Source of the DNA: Dromiciops gliroides
Lineage: Eukaryota > Chordata > Mammalia > Microbiotheria > Microbiotheriidae
NCBI RefSeq assembly: GCF_019393635.1
Contig: NC_057863.1
Location: 126,501 to 190,500 of the forward strand
Length of the DNA stretch: 64,000 bases
Direction of reading: 5' to 3'
This document shows positions 42,330 through 53,929 of the stretch, one piece after another. Each line of letters opens with the position of its first letter. Positions within the stretch are counted from its first letter, which is position 1. The position numbers and the translations under genes were made by a program. The notes below the pieces were generated by a model that made no database searches, was not told the origin of the DNA, and saw only the letters and a program-made list of their open reading frames with translations.

Positions 42330-43280
42330 AAAATGCACAAATGGATAATTAATTGGGGCCAAAATAAATGTGGCCTGTCATATGGGGCATCATTACACAC
42401 CTGTCAAATATAAAATATTCAAAAAAAGAAATTTTGTGGTACCCCAAAACAGTACATGATGGATAGATCATTGCATTGATTAAGTTAAGTAAACTATTGT
42501 ATATTAATGTAATTGAATATTTTTGTCCCATGAAAAGGAACAAAAGAATGACTGATACTGACCACAGTAATGTAAAGGAAAACAACCCTAAAAGGCTTCA
42601 GAATTCTTCCTGGCTTCAAAGAACTAACAGTGAAGTATGCCTTCTGCATTTAGTTAGTCAGGTGATGGACCATAGTTGCAGAATATGATGTGCCTTTTCA
42701 GATATGGCCAGTATGTTAATTTACTTTGCCTAACTGTACTTTGTAATGAAGGAGGCTTCTATTGGTAGAGGAAGGTAATTAATCATATTCACTCTCCAGG
42801 AATAGGCAGTATAGGCATTTTAGGCTGTCCAACTCCATAGTCACTGTGCATATGTGGAATTTTTCCATGTAGATGGCTAGGGCGTACTCTTCTGAGAGAT
42901 TACAGCTGTTGTCCAAGAGGTCCTGCATTAAATGTTCTGGGACGTGATTTTAAAACCAGTGTCATCTACGAATAGAAGCATGCAGAATACCTCCTCATAT
43001 CCCTCTTCCTCTTGGCCTCTTCTGGACTATTAGTGAACGTTTGTTGCTATTTATGCCTTTGCTGTTAATAATAAGAGTTTATTGAACACATAAAATAAGA
43101 AAGAAAAATCTAAAGGCAGAAGAAAAGCAGGGTCTATAAGGGCAGTAGTGCTCCAGACCTTTGTCAGTCAAGTTCTGGTCCAGCCCTGACTCTCCCATTT
43201 TGTACTGGGGAAGCAGGGTTTTTGTTGGTATATATGTGTGTGTGTGTGTATGTGTTTGTTATAGAAGCCTGAGACTTCAC
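42330..43280. other. No recognised gene
   Basis: AT-rich, apparently unique. Includes a short (GT)n tract near 43233-43250. Confidence 0.35.
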
Positions 43281-43289
43281 ATTGGTCCC

Positions 43290-43860
43290 TATTGGGTGTC
43301 ATCTCATTGACTTTGGTGCCATGTTCAATCCTCTCAAGGTCTTTCTGAATCCTAACTTTGTCATTCAGTGTGTAAGCTATTTGCTTCCCAAAACCATCAT
43401 CTCACTTCTGGATCATCTGCAAAATTTGATAAAGATGCTTGTGAGGGACACTGTGCTGTTGATCTCCTTTGGACTTGACTTTAACCAGCATTCTGAATCT
43501 TTAGGGAAGCTGTGTGGTAAAGTGGTTAAAGTGTTAGCCCTAGAGTCAGGAGGACCTGAGTGCAAATCTGACCTCAGTTACTAGCTGTGTGACCCTGGGC
43601 AAATTTCTTCATCCTATATGCTTCAGTTTTCTCATCTGTAAAATGAGCTGGAGAAGGAAATGACAAACTTCCAATCTTTCCCATGAAAACCCCAAATGGG
43701 GTCACAAAGAATCTGACACAACTAATTGACTAAACAACAAAAGATGAGTCTTTGGATCTAGTCATTCAGCCAGTTACTGATCTATCTAATTACTGTATAA
43801 TCTAACTAGGGCCCCTTAGAATTAAAAATTGTTGAGGAGCCCTCCCCAAATATCTTTTGT
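43290..43860 (-). repeat. L3/CR1 LINE relic with an inserted MAR1 SINE
   Basis: Minus-strand CR1-type RT words ('tcatctgcaaaatttgata' complement and 'cattcagccagttactga' complement) lie at 43290-43500 and 43741-43860. The stretch 43505-43738 between them is a plus-strand MAR1-type SINE. Confidence 0.65.
43505..43738 (+). repeat. MAR1-type CORE-SINE
   Basis: tRNA-like head, CORE with 'ctagctgtgtgaccctgggc', then 'aaaaccccaaatggggtcac' and a caacaa tail, as in other MAR1 copies. Confidence 0.85.
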
Positions 43861-43929
43861 TTATATATGCTATATTAGAAATGGAAACATCTTAGTATTT
43901 TTATGAAAATGGTTTTGACCTTGAAGACA

Positions 43930-46130
43930 TACTGGAAGGGGATTAGATTAGTCAGTAAACATTTATTAAGCATCTATTATGTGTCAGGCACTGTGCTAAG
44001 TACTGGGGATACAAAAAAAGGTAAAAGACAATTCCTGGAGGGGCAGAGGAAAGACAATGACTTTCCAGAGCTCCTCACTCGATCCTTCCAAATACCTCCA
44101 AATAATGCCATAAGACAATTCCTGTAGCAGCAGAACCCACAAAAGGACAGGGTAAGATCATTTTCCAGCCAGAGTTGACTAAGAAGGTTGGCAGGAAAGG
44201 TCTGTTATGCCAGTAGAGTGCAGACCGGGGCTGTGCCAGCACAGATCCAGCCCCAGGTAGACCACCACAGAGAAACAGGCTTCTGGAACCTTGGGATCAG
44301 TTGTGACAGTGGCCACTTCTGGAACTCAGCTCACAAACTGGTGAGGGGGTTGAGTGCTTGGCTGGGGGGAGATAGCAGGCCTCTTTGCTGGCACTGAGGC
44401 AGAACTCCGTTGTATTGTCCATGTTTGGCACCAGGAAGCAGTCTTGAGTGGTGGTCCAGGTTGGGGAGGGACACAGGCACACTCGAGCTTACAACCACAG
44501 TGAAACATAAATCTGTTCCTGGGTTAAAGAGCAAGCAGGCCTGCAGTTACTTACAGACCAGAGCACAGGCCAGGCAAGTGGAGAACATGCCTCTCCTTAA
44601 ATTGTACCACCTTAGACCCCCTGAAACTTCAACAGTGCATCCTGGAAGCAGTGCTTCACTTTAAGAAAGAGTTAAAAGTCAAGAAATAGGCTTGCAAAAT
44701 GAGCAGACAGAAAAAAATGTGAACCCTAGAAAGTTTCTTTGGTGACAAGGAAGATATACCCTCAGAAGAAGATAAAGTGAAAGATCCTATATCCAAAGCT
44801 TCCAAGAAAAATATGAATTGGTCTCAGCCACAGAAGCACTCAAAAAGTACTTTGATGATAAAGAGAGGAAAAAATGGAAAGAGAAATGAGAGTGATGCAG
44901 GAAAGTCATGCAAAAGAAGTCAACAGTTTGAAAAGCCAAAGGGAAAAGGAGATACAAAAGCTCTCTGAAGAAAATAATTGCTTAAGAATTAGGATTGAGC
45001 AAATGGAAGCTAATCACTTTATGAGTAATCAAGACACAATAAAGCAAAACCAAAAGAATGAAATAATAGAAGGCAATGTGAAATATCTCTTTGGAAAAAC
45101 AGCTGACCTGGAAAATAGATCCAGGAGAGATAATTTGGAAATTATTGGACTACTTGAAAACCATGATCAAAAAAAGCTTAGACATCATCCTCCACAAATA
45201 GGGAAAATCGCCCTGATATTCTAGAAGCAGAAGGTAAAATAGAAATTGAAAGAATCCACTGATCACCTCCTGAAAGGGATCCCAAAATGAAAACTTTCAG
45301 GAATATAGCCAAATTTCAGGGCTCCCAGGTCAAGGAGAAAATATCGCAAACAGCCAGAAAGAAACAATCCAAGTACTGTGGAGCCACAGTTAGGATAACA
45401 CAAGATTTAGCAGCTTCTACATTAAAGGATCATAGGGCATGGAATATGATATTCCAGACAGCAAAGGAACTGGGATTACAACTAAGAATCACCTACCCAA
45501 CAAAACTCAGTATAATCTTTCAGGGGAGAAAATGGAACTTTAGTGAAAAAGAGGACTTTCAGGCATTTATGGTGAAAAGACCTGAACTGAATAGAAAATT
45601 TGACTTTCAAATATAAGACCCTAGAGAAGCATAAAAAGGTAAAGAGGAAAAACAAATCATGAGGGATATTAAAAGGTTAAACTGTTTACATTCCTGTATG
45701 GGAAGATGATACTTCTAACTCATAAGAACTTTCTCATTATTAGGGCAGTTGCATGGAATATATTTAAACAGAAGGCACAGGTGTGAATTGAATATGAAGG
45801 GATGATATCTGTAAAGTATTTATTGTTTATTTTTTTGAATTCGAAATTTGGGTGATGCCCATCAATTGGGGAATGGCTAAACAAATTGTGGGATGAGATT
45901 AGGATGGAACACTATTGTGATGTAAGAAATGATGAACAGGATGCTATCAGAAGGACTTATGAAAAATGCAGTCCCTTTATAGAGAAAGAGCTGATGGTAT
46001 CTAAATACAGATTGAAGTATTAAAAAAAAAAAAGACAGTTCCTGCCATTGAGATCACAATCTAATGGGGAAGTGGGGTGGGAGAAAAAGCAAATAGGGAT
46101 CCCTGGACCACATTTTGAGGACCAATGATC
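43930..46130 (-). repeat. Old LINE-type repeat split by the HAL1 insertion
   Basis: 'aaacatttattaagcatcta', 'caggcactgtgctaagtact' and 'gggatacaaaaaa' precede the HAL1 copy, and 'cacaatctaatggggaag' follows it. The same text pair occurs near 60865. I place it with L2-like minus-strand repeats, without certainty about the family. Confidence 0.5.
44038..46029 (+). mobile_element. HAL1-like element, copy 3, with 15-bp TSD
   Basis: Its 5' region is followed by an ORF1-like reading: MNWSQ, the coiled coil EREMRVMQESHAKEVNSL, RRDNLEIIGLLENHDQ, and a C-terminal domain at 45287-45616. An L1-type 3' end lacking ORF2 follows, with oligo-A at 46021-46033. It is flanked by aaaagacaattcctg (44023-44037) and aaaagacagttcctg (46030-46044). 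It is clearly more diverged than copies 1 and 2 and lacks their captured SINE. ORF1 is broken by frameshifts. Confidence 0.85.
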
Positions 46131-46134
46131 TAGC

Positions 46135-46445
46135 CTGTATCTTTCCACTTTTTTCCATAATAGCATGAAAAACTAACAAAGTTTGCTAAAACCAGCATTT
46201 CTACCAGCCTATGTATTCTGTTCAAGAAGGAAATAAAATTGATTCAACATGCCCTATTCTTGATGAAACCACATTTGCTTTCTGGGGTCACTGCTTCTGT
46301 TTCTAGGAATTCAGTAACCAGTCTTAATATTACATCTTTTAATTTTGACAGAAAACAATGTCAAGGTCACCAGGCTATTGGTTGCAAATTCTGTTCTTTC
46401 TATTAAGTTAGGACAGATTTCTCTTTCCTAGTTCCTGAGATTCCC
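46135..46445 (-). repeat. L3/CR1 LINE relic
   Basis: Minus-strand CR1 RT words ('cttgatgaaaccacatttgc' and 'tcactgcttctgtttctagg' on the plus strand). It probably belongs to the same element as 43290-43860. Confidence 0.6.
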
Positions 46446-46449
46446 TTTC

Positions 46450-47019
46450 TCTCCCCATGAATCAGGGCCAGTGCTGAGGAAGGGGTGGTTTTATGGTGGA
46501 ATTAGATCTTAATTCCTCCAAATGCCAAAGAAAATCTATATCTAAATGAAGTCTATGATTTAGGATGAGGGAGGAAAAGGGGCTAAGGCAAGCAGGAGAG
46601 TTTCTTGGTGACCTAGTGGCTATATGTTGAGAGGGATGTAAATAAGAATTGTACCCTGTGGGATTTTAGTGTAATGGAATCTGGGAGCAGACTTAGATTT
46701 ATTCATTTTAATGAGTTATACAGAATGTGAGCCAACATTCTCTGCCTGTTTCCAATTGACCATGTAGGAAGTTGAAGGAGCCACTTCATGACCCTATTAC
46801 ACAAAGAAGGGTACTTGTCTGGGGGTTTAGGTGAATGTGGGAGACCAGGAATATGAGGAAGGGTTGTCCTGGGGTCAGAGAGGCTAGGACCCCAGATCTG
46901 AGTGTGTCCCTACTTCCCAGCATCCCACCAGCTTCACTGTGACTTCACTGGCATATAAGAATGTCTCCATCCAACATCTCTACCCAGTCTTTGGCTCGCT
47001 GTCTTATCAAATCTTTGTA
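46450..47019. other. No recognised gene
   Basis: Unassigned sequence without domains or clear repeats. Confidence 0.35.
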
Positions 47020-47035
47020 AGATATGCCAGCAGAG

Positions 47036-47160
47036 TGCATAAAGCACTGGCCCTGGATTCAGGATGACCTGAGTTCAAATTCGGCCTCAGACACTTGACA
47101 TTTATTAGCTGTGTGACCCTGGGCAAGTCACTTTTATGCCTCGCCAAAACAAACAAACAA
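47036..47160 (+). repeat. 5'-truncated SINE with perfect 16-bp TSD
   Basis: agatatgccagcagag occurs at 47020-47035 and 47166-47181. The tRNA-like head is missing and the tail is (CAAA)n. Confidence 0.95.
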
Positions 47161-47181
47161 AAAACAGATATGCCAGCAGAG

Positions 47182-48130
47182 GTCCTAGATGGATACCCCA
47201 GGAAATTTGTAGAACAGAGAATGAGACACAGGCTTCTGAGGTTTGGGAGAAGGAGCCTTGGTCCCTGGGAAACAAGGGGGATCCTTCAAAAGATAACAAG
47301 CCAGACTAGTCAGGGCCAAGGTAAGTGTGGGTTGGGGAATCACCAGGCAGAACCTGGGGTCCTGGGTCCTACGGACAGAGCAGTGACAAGGGGTAAGAGG
47401 TCAGAGTCTCACATCCTCCAGGTCAGGCTTGGCTGGGATCTCCAAGAAGACAGCAGCCCCAAGGACTTCTGATACTATAGTGACAATGGATAGGACTTCC
47501 TAGCCTTCTATCCTGAGACCCCGAGTCTGACAGTGGCTCCCAGAGGCTGGGAGAGGCCGGGGAAAGGAACAGGATGGAAATGAAGCCAATGCAGACTTGA
47601 TGCAGAGCAGCTGTCCTGCTCAGCTTCAGGGGCTCCTGGAAACCTGGATAGGGATGATGTTGTATCTCCACCCACCCTGCCCCTCCACCTCCCAGTCACT
47701 CTCTTTCCTGTGGCTCATAGTGTCAGAGGAGTCCAGCTGCTCATGGTGCTGTCCATGGTCCTGGGTTCCTTCAGGGACCAGCATTTAAATAACCCCTTTC
47801 CCTCTGAGGGACTGGATTCTTGGTGGTTGTGGGTAATATATGAGTTTGAGAGTAGCTTTTGGGGAGACATAGGGAAGAGGGACTGTGGTTTCTTTTCTGC
47901 TCTTGTGTCCCCTGGAATGGAGGGGATGGGATGGGTGCTCTGTCCTCTCTCTCTCCTCATCACTCCAGTCCATGAATGTGACTTGGAGAAAGGTCCAAAG
48001 AGGGAAGATGCTTAACTTTCAGCTTTTTCTTCAAGAACATCAGACTGACCTGGCTGCAGGAGGGGCAGGAAAGCTGGGCCCCCCCCAGAATCATATGGAG
48101 ATGCTGCCTCAGGGAGATGGATCATACAAG
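47182..48130. other. No recognised gene
   Basis: Several overlapping open frames on both strands (47423-48136) without family resemblance. A 'tttgggagaaggagccttgg' and 'cctgggaaac' text near 47240 is not a known exon. Confidence 0.35.
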
Positions 48131-48414
48131 ATCTGAATGGCTGTAAGAATCCCCTTGCTATTTACTTTATATCCTGCTGCTTTGCTAAAATTATTGTTTC
48201 AACTTTTTAGTTGCCTTTGGTATTTTCCAAGTATATCATATTGTCTGAAAAAAGATAGTTTTGTTACCTCATTCCCTATATATTTGTTTCTCTTATTGCT
48301 GTTGCTAGGATTAACAATACAATATTATATAATGGTGACAGAGGACGTTCTTGTTTCACACTTGATCTTACTGGGAAGTCTAGCTTGTCCCCATCATAAA
48401 TAATGCTTACTGGG

Positions 48415-48536
48415 GGCAGCTAGGTGGTGCAGTGGATAAAGCAGTGGCCCTGGAGGCAGGAGGACTTGAGTTCAAATCTGGCCTCAGACACTTAACACTT
48501 AGTAGCTGTATGACCCTGGGCAAGTCACCCATAGAC

Positions 48537-48570
<34 letters not shown>

Positions 48571-48775
48571 ACGCGCACACGCGCGCATGTATGGGGCAAT
48601 GAGGGTCAAGTGACTTGCCCAGGGTCACACAGCTAGTAAGTGTCTGAGGCCAGATTTGAACTCAGGTCCTCCTAAGTCCAAGGCCGGTGCTTTATCCACT
48701 ACACCACCTAGCTGCCCCATTTGGGCAAGTCACTTAACCCCGATTGCCTCACCAAAAAAAAGAATAGAAAAGAAA
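48415..48775 (+). repeat. SINE split by a second SINE
   Basis: The plus-strand SINE runs to 'gggcaagtcac' (about 48527). It continues after the inner copy with 'tttgggcaagtcacttaacc' (from about 48720) to its A-rich tail. The repeated gggcaagtcac is the TSD of the inner insertion. Confidence 0.9.
48540..48718 (-). repeat. Inner SINE with (GT)n-expanded tail
   Basis: Minus-strand SINE body at 48594-48718. Where an oligo-T is expected there is a (GT)n and CG-alternating stretch (48539-48590). Confidence 0.9.
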
Positions 48776-49552
48776 AGAAAACAAATAATGCTTAATAGTG
48801 GTTTTAGATAACTACTTTTAATCAAAGTATGGAAAAATCCACTTATACCTATAGTTTCAAGTGTTGTTGTTTTTTAATAGAAATGAGTGTTGTACTTTCT
48901 CAAAAGCTTTTTCTGATTCTGTTGATATGATTGTAACAAAATTTTTATTATGGATATAATCAATTGTATTAATAGTTTTCCTTATGTTAAAACATCCCTG
49001 CATTCTTGGTATAAATCCCATTTGGTCATGATGTATGATCTTTGTAATATATTGTTGTAATCTTTGACCAGTATCTTATTTAGGATTTTTGGATCCATGT
49101 TCATTAATGAAATTGGTTTATAATTTTCTTTCTTTGTTTTTACTCTTCCTGGTTTTGGTATCGGTATCACATTTGTTTCATAAGAGGAGTTTGGTAGGAC
49201 CTCTTCTTTTTCTATTATTCCAAGTAACTTAATATTGGGATTAGCTGGTCTTTAAATGTTTCATAGAATTCACTTGTAAACCCATCTGATCCTGGTGCTT
49301 TTTTCTTAGGAAGGTCACTTAGGACTTATTCAATTTCTTTTTCTAAAATATGTCTATTTCGATATTCTGTTTCATCTTTTGCTAATCTAGGTAATTTATA
49401 TTTTGCAAATATGCTTCCATTTCACTTAAATTGTTAAATTTATTGGCATATAATTGGGCAAAATAACTCCTTATAATTGATTTAATTTCATCTTCATTAA
49501 TTTTTTTAATGCTAGTGATTTGGTTTTCTTTCTTTTTAAAACAAGTCGACCA

Positions 49553-49705
49553 GGGGCAGCTAGGTGGCACAGTGGATAAAGCACTGGCCCTGGATTCAGG
49601 AGTACCTGAGTTCAAATCTGGCCTCAGACACTTGACACTTACTAGCTGTGTGACCCTGGGCAAGTCACTTAACCCCTGTTGCCCTGCAAAAAAGCAAAAA
49701 CAAAA
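49553..49705 (+). repeat. tRNA-derived marsupial SINE
   Basis: Full-length copy inside the L1, opposite in strand to it. Confidence 0.93.
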
Positions 49706-50410
49706 ACAATTCAACCAATAGTTTATTTTATTGTTTGTTTTTTTCATAAAAGCAGCTCCTAGTTTTACACTCAATTTTGTTTTTTTACACTCAGTTTTAT
49801 TCATCTCACCTTTAATTTCTAGGATTTCCAGTTTAGTTTTATTGGAAATTTTTAGTTTGTTCTTTTACTAGTTTTTTTTTTAATTGCTACCGAATTCATT
49901 GTTCTGCTCTATCTTTTATTGTTGTTAACATTTAAAGATAGAACTTTTCCTCTGTATCCCATAGATTTTTATATGTTGTCTCATTGTTGTCATCTTTATT
50001 GAAATTATTTGTTCTTTACCCCACTCATTCTTTAAGATTAGGTTGTTTAACCTCCAATTACTTTTTAATCGATGTTGTCCCTTATTAAACATAATTTTTA
50101 ATTCAATGTGATCTGAAAAGGATATTTTAATATTTCTGCTTTTCTGTTTTTAACTATAAAATTTTTATGTCTTAATGTATAGTCAGTCTTTGTAAAGGTA
50201 TCCTGAACTAAATTCCCATTTAGTTGTCTCCAGATATCCATCATATCTAGCTTGTCTAAAATTCTATTCTCTTCCTTGACTTCTTTCTTATTTTTTTGGT
50301 TAGATTTATCTACTTCTGAGAAAGGAAGATTAAAGTTTCCCATTCTTATAGTACTGTTATCTGTCTCCACATGTAATTCATTTAACTTTTCTTTTAAAAA
50401 TTGGGGTTAG

Positions 50411-50548
50411 GGGGGTGGATAGGTGGCTCAGTGGATAAAGCACTGGCCCTGGATTCAGGAGTACCTGAGTTCAAATCCGGCCTCAGACACTTGACACTTA
50501 CTAGCTATGTGACCCTGGGCAAGTCACTTAACCCTCATTGCCCCGAAA
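50411..50548 (+). repeat. tRNA-derived marsupial SINE beside telomere-like motifs
   Basis: Preceded by ggggttagggg and followed by attagggttaggggg. Confidence 0.92.
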
Positions 50549-50565
50549 AAAAAAATTAGGGTTAG

Positions 50566-50712
50566 GGGGCAACTAGGTGGCTCAGTGGATAGAGCACTGG
50601 CCCTGGATTCAGGAGGACCTGAGTTCAAATCCAGCCTCAGACACTTGACACTTACTAGCTGTGTGACCCTTGGCAAGTCACTTAACCCCAATTGCCTCAC
50701 CAGAAAAAAAAA
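50566..50712 (+). repeat. tRNA-derived marsupial SINE beside telomere-like motifs
   Basis: Second of a close pair, followed by gttagggttagggttagg (50713-50730). Confidence 0.92.
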
Positions 50713-50844
50713 AGTTAGGGTTAGGGTTAGGTAAAGCATATCTAAAAAGGCAATTAAAATAAAATAAAATCAAAACTAAAAAAGGGAATTAATCATATCT
50801 GGTATAGAATTATCAAGCATGGAATAATTACATCCAATTGAAGA

Positions 50845-51075
50845 AATCATAACAATAACAATAGTCAATATTTATATAGTGCTTCCCATATGTCAGTCAC
50901 TGTGTTAAGCATTTCACAATTACTTTATCATTTGATCCTTACAACAACCCTGGAAGGTGAGTACTATTATTGTTTTTCTCTTTATAGATCAGGAAACTGA
51001 GGTAAAAAGAGATAAGATAACATGCTTAAGATCACGAAACTAATACATTTCCAACCCTGGAGTGTAATTCAGATG
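50845..51075 (-). repeat. MIR SINE
   Basis: 'tttatatagtgcttcccata', 'tttgatccttacaacaaccc', 'atcaggaaactgaggtaaaa' is the minus-strand MIR order. Confidence 0.8.
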
Positions 51076-51239
51076 TCGCTGCATTTTTCAATATTTTTTT
51101 TTTGCATAGATGCCACAATTAATAGAATTACGCATTTCTCTACATCATAATTTATTTACAGGACAAATTTCAGCCAAATCAAGTCTGGATTTACAACCAC
51201 AAAATCAAACCCTCAATTTTCCAGGGCTATTAGGCACCT

Positions 51240-51813
51240 GCACTTTAGAAATTTATATGGGGAAGAAAGAAAGAGTGGATAATGCAAGGGAGATGGCCTG
51301 GGAGAGAACTGAGGGGTTGGGGTATTGGAGGTCATGATGTGGTTGAAAAACAAGGTTGGGAGGTACAGAGCAGAGGGGGGAGGTGGAATGAAAACAGATC
51401 TGGGAGTGTCAGAGGTCCTGAATATGGGAGTAGAGCATTTGTAGATGATGGCAGGATCAAGGGTGTGGTCATTTTTATAGGTGGCCATAGTGAGTTGGTT
51501 ATGGGAAATGAATGGCATTCTGAGGTTAGGAGTATCACTGTATGTTGAAGTCTCCTAGATCGAGGGCAGCAGCTGCAGAAAAAGTGAAAGACTCACTGAG
51601 GGGAAAAGGAGAGTGTCCTGGAGGTCTGTAGACTATAGGTACAAGCATTTTGAGTGGATGGCAAATATGGATTGTGTGAACCTCAAAAATGAGAAGAGGT
51701 GACTGAGTCATGGTGGTGGAAAGTGAGCTTGGACATGGGCAATGGGGAGCCAGAAGTATTATGATTTCCTTGCCACGTAGAGGCTGCTGACAGTGCCACA
51801 GTGGATAGGAAAC
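51240..51813 (-). repeat. Old LINE relic (L2/CR1-like)
   Basis: Purine-rich plus strand with 'ataggtggccatagtgag' and 'aagtctcctagatcgagg', resembling the 5' part of minus-strand L2-type elements. Decayed, no frame. Confidence 0.45.
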
Positions 51814-52312
51814 TGTGGTTTAAAAATCTAAATGTGCATTCTAATCTGTCCTTCCCTCCCCCCCCCCCCCCAGTTTTTGGGGAAACTGGCTAAAACCACT
51901 GATAAATTCAGCAAGAGTTTAGGCTTTGAAGGGGTTATTAAAAGATATATTATAAGATAGTGAAGAGAGAGAAAGATTGAGAACAGATTCCTTATGTTAT
52001 GATAATCCTAGCTTTCCTAACAGCCCATGTGAAGTCCTGCCACCAAGCCAATGTCTCAAACCAAAAGAGCCAGCTCCAGTCCACCATCCCCTGCTTCCTA
52101 CTTCCTGTCCTCCTCCCCCAATGGGAGGTTCTTCAAGTTGATTGGTCAAGAGCTGTTTCCTGTTGATGTCACAGTCCATAGGCTCTGAGAACACACTCTC
52201 CTCAGGGTTGGCCAAATGAGATCTCAATTTAATCAACCTTAACTAGGTTCAACTTCTGAAAACATCACCCTCCTCAGGGCCAGCCAGGTGTGGTCCAGAT
52301 TTAATCATCACA
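51814..52312 (-). mobile_element. Solo LTR, family B, copy 3
   Basis: TGTGG...ATCACA ends, with 'cagcaagagtttaggctttg', 'gtgaagagagagaaagattg' and 'gggaggttcttcaagttgat' shared with the copy at 60968-61410. ERV fossil without internal sequence beside it. Confidence 0.65.
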
Positions 52313-52314
52313 AG

Positions 52315-53430
52315 GAGGTACTTAGTCTCTCAGTCTCACCCAATTCAATCAATTCCAAATCAAACTTCAGGTGGGGGCTCCTGGGCATCTGCCAAGTCCC
52401 ATTATTTTATCACATACCTGGCCCATAGGAAGTGCTATGTCAATGTTTATTCTTTCTCTTCCCTACCTTGACTATAAGTCAAGGGAATGAGTGATACTAC
52501 CGCTACTGCTGGAAAGGGTGGTTAGGGAAGCCGTGTCATTAGGAGAGAGGCTGGTCTCACTGAGAGCTATAAGATGGAAGGAGTGGGAAAGGGAAACAAT
52601 TAAGGTGAAAACAAGTTTGTTACCTGTGAAGCAAACATTCCAGAGAGCACGGTGACCTTAGTGGGTGTTATTATGAGACACTGGTAGTTAGGGGGATTGG
52701 ATTAAGAAGGATGATAATAAGGCAGTGGGAAGTGAGAGAGGGAGAACAGGGTATGGCTAATGGCACAGTCCAGGCGTTCAGAATGACTGGGATGAGGAAG
52801 ATATAACCATGTGGGAATTTGCCAGTCATTGATAAATTAGTTCAGGTGGGTTAATATCACTTAAGCATTCAGCTTGAGGGTGGAACCCTCTCAGGGTGTT
52901 GGATAGCTCAGGCAGGGGAGCAGTTGTGGGGTACAGACTTGATAAAATATTTCTCTGTTCTGCAGGAAGACAAGGTCAGGAGATAGGCAGAATCAAGAAG
53001 CAATGAAGTCTCTGTTCCCTGCAGGCAGGAAGAAACCAGCCTAGGAGACAAGTATGCCTGGTGCTGCTAGATCTCAAATGTACAAAAAACCCCAGTAATC
53101 AAAACCATTTGGTATTGATTAAGAAATTGTGAGGTTGATGGGTGAAACAGATTAGGTACACAGTATACCGAAGGAAATGAAAATTTGATAAACCACAGCA
53201 CAACCACACAGTCAAAATTAAATGTGGCTGGCTAAGGTGGAGATAGGTTTTGCATGACTTCCCACTTGTCTTCTCAAGGTGAGGGAAGGGCAGGAGGAGA
53301 GGACAGAATTTGGAACTCAATTTTCAAAAATGAATGTTAAAAGTTTGTTTACAAGTTATTGGGAAATATTTAATGCAACAAATAAAAATACGTTGAAAAG
53401 GAACGATATTCAATACTGGGAAATTACAAA
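52315..53430. other. No recognised gene; possible LINE relic
   Basis: 52480-52950 is purine-rich and may continue the L2/CR1 relic. The rest is unassigned. A phrase near 53300 ('ggaactcaattttcaaaaat') resembles an L1 3' end fragment (about 53300-53390). Confidence 0.4.
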
Positions 53431-53433
53431 GAA

Positions 53434-53584
53434 CAAATCTTTTTTTTTTTTTTTGGTGAGGCAATTGGGGTTAAGTGACTTGCTCAGGGTCACACAGCTA
53501 GTACAAGTCTGATCCCGGATTTGAACTCAGGTCCTCCTGAATCCAGGGCTGGTGCTCTATCCACTGCGCTACCTAGCTGCCCCT
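53434..53584 (-). repeat. tRNA-derived marsupial SINE
   Basis: Minus-strand copy with a short internal rearrangement near 53500. Confidence 0.92.
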
Positions 53585-53751
53585 GAATAAACATATCTTG
53601 AAAGAAGAAATATGAAAGGGTGCTCCCAACCCACCCCTCTGTGGAGGTGGGAGGTCCACAAGTATTATATATTGCACATGATTTGGATTGTTTCAATGTA
53701 TTGGCTGGATGGGCTCCCTCCCCCTTTACCCTCCCTTTTGGAGAGAGGCAG

Positions 53752-53921
53752 TCTTTTTTTTTTGTTTTGTTTTTTTGTTTTTTTGTGCAGGGCAATGGGG
53801 GTTAAGTGACTTGCCCAGGGTCACACAGCTAGTAAGTGTCAAGTGTCTGAGGCCGGATTTGAACTCAGGTACTCCTGAATCCAGGGCCGGTGCTTTATCC
53901 ACTGCGCCACCTAGCCGCCCC
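53752..53921 (-). repeat. tRNA-derived marsupial SINE with TSD
   Basis: gagaggcagtctt and gagagacagtctt flank the copy. Confidence 0.94.
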
Positions 53922-53929
53922 GAGAGACA

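Larger units (their letters stand above)
48140..50400 (-). mobile_element. L1 ORF2 (minus strand), truncated at both ends
   Basis: From right to left it reads the endonuclease (GNFNLPF, then LDKLDMMDIWRQLNG at 50098-50370), the linker (49382-49552), RT fingers ([18 protein letters not shown] at 48982-49170) and the YADD-side region to 48140. No ORF1 or 3' UTR is attached. Three SINEs interrupt it, and stops and shifts break the frame. Confidence 0.85.
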
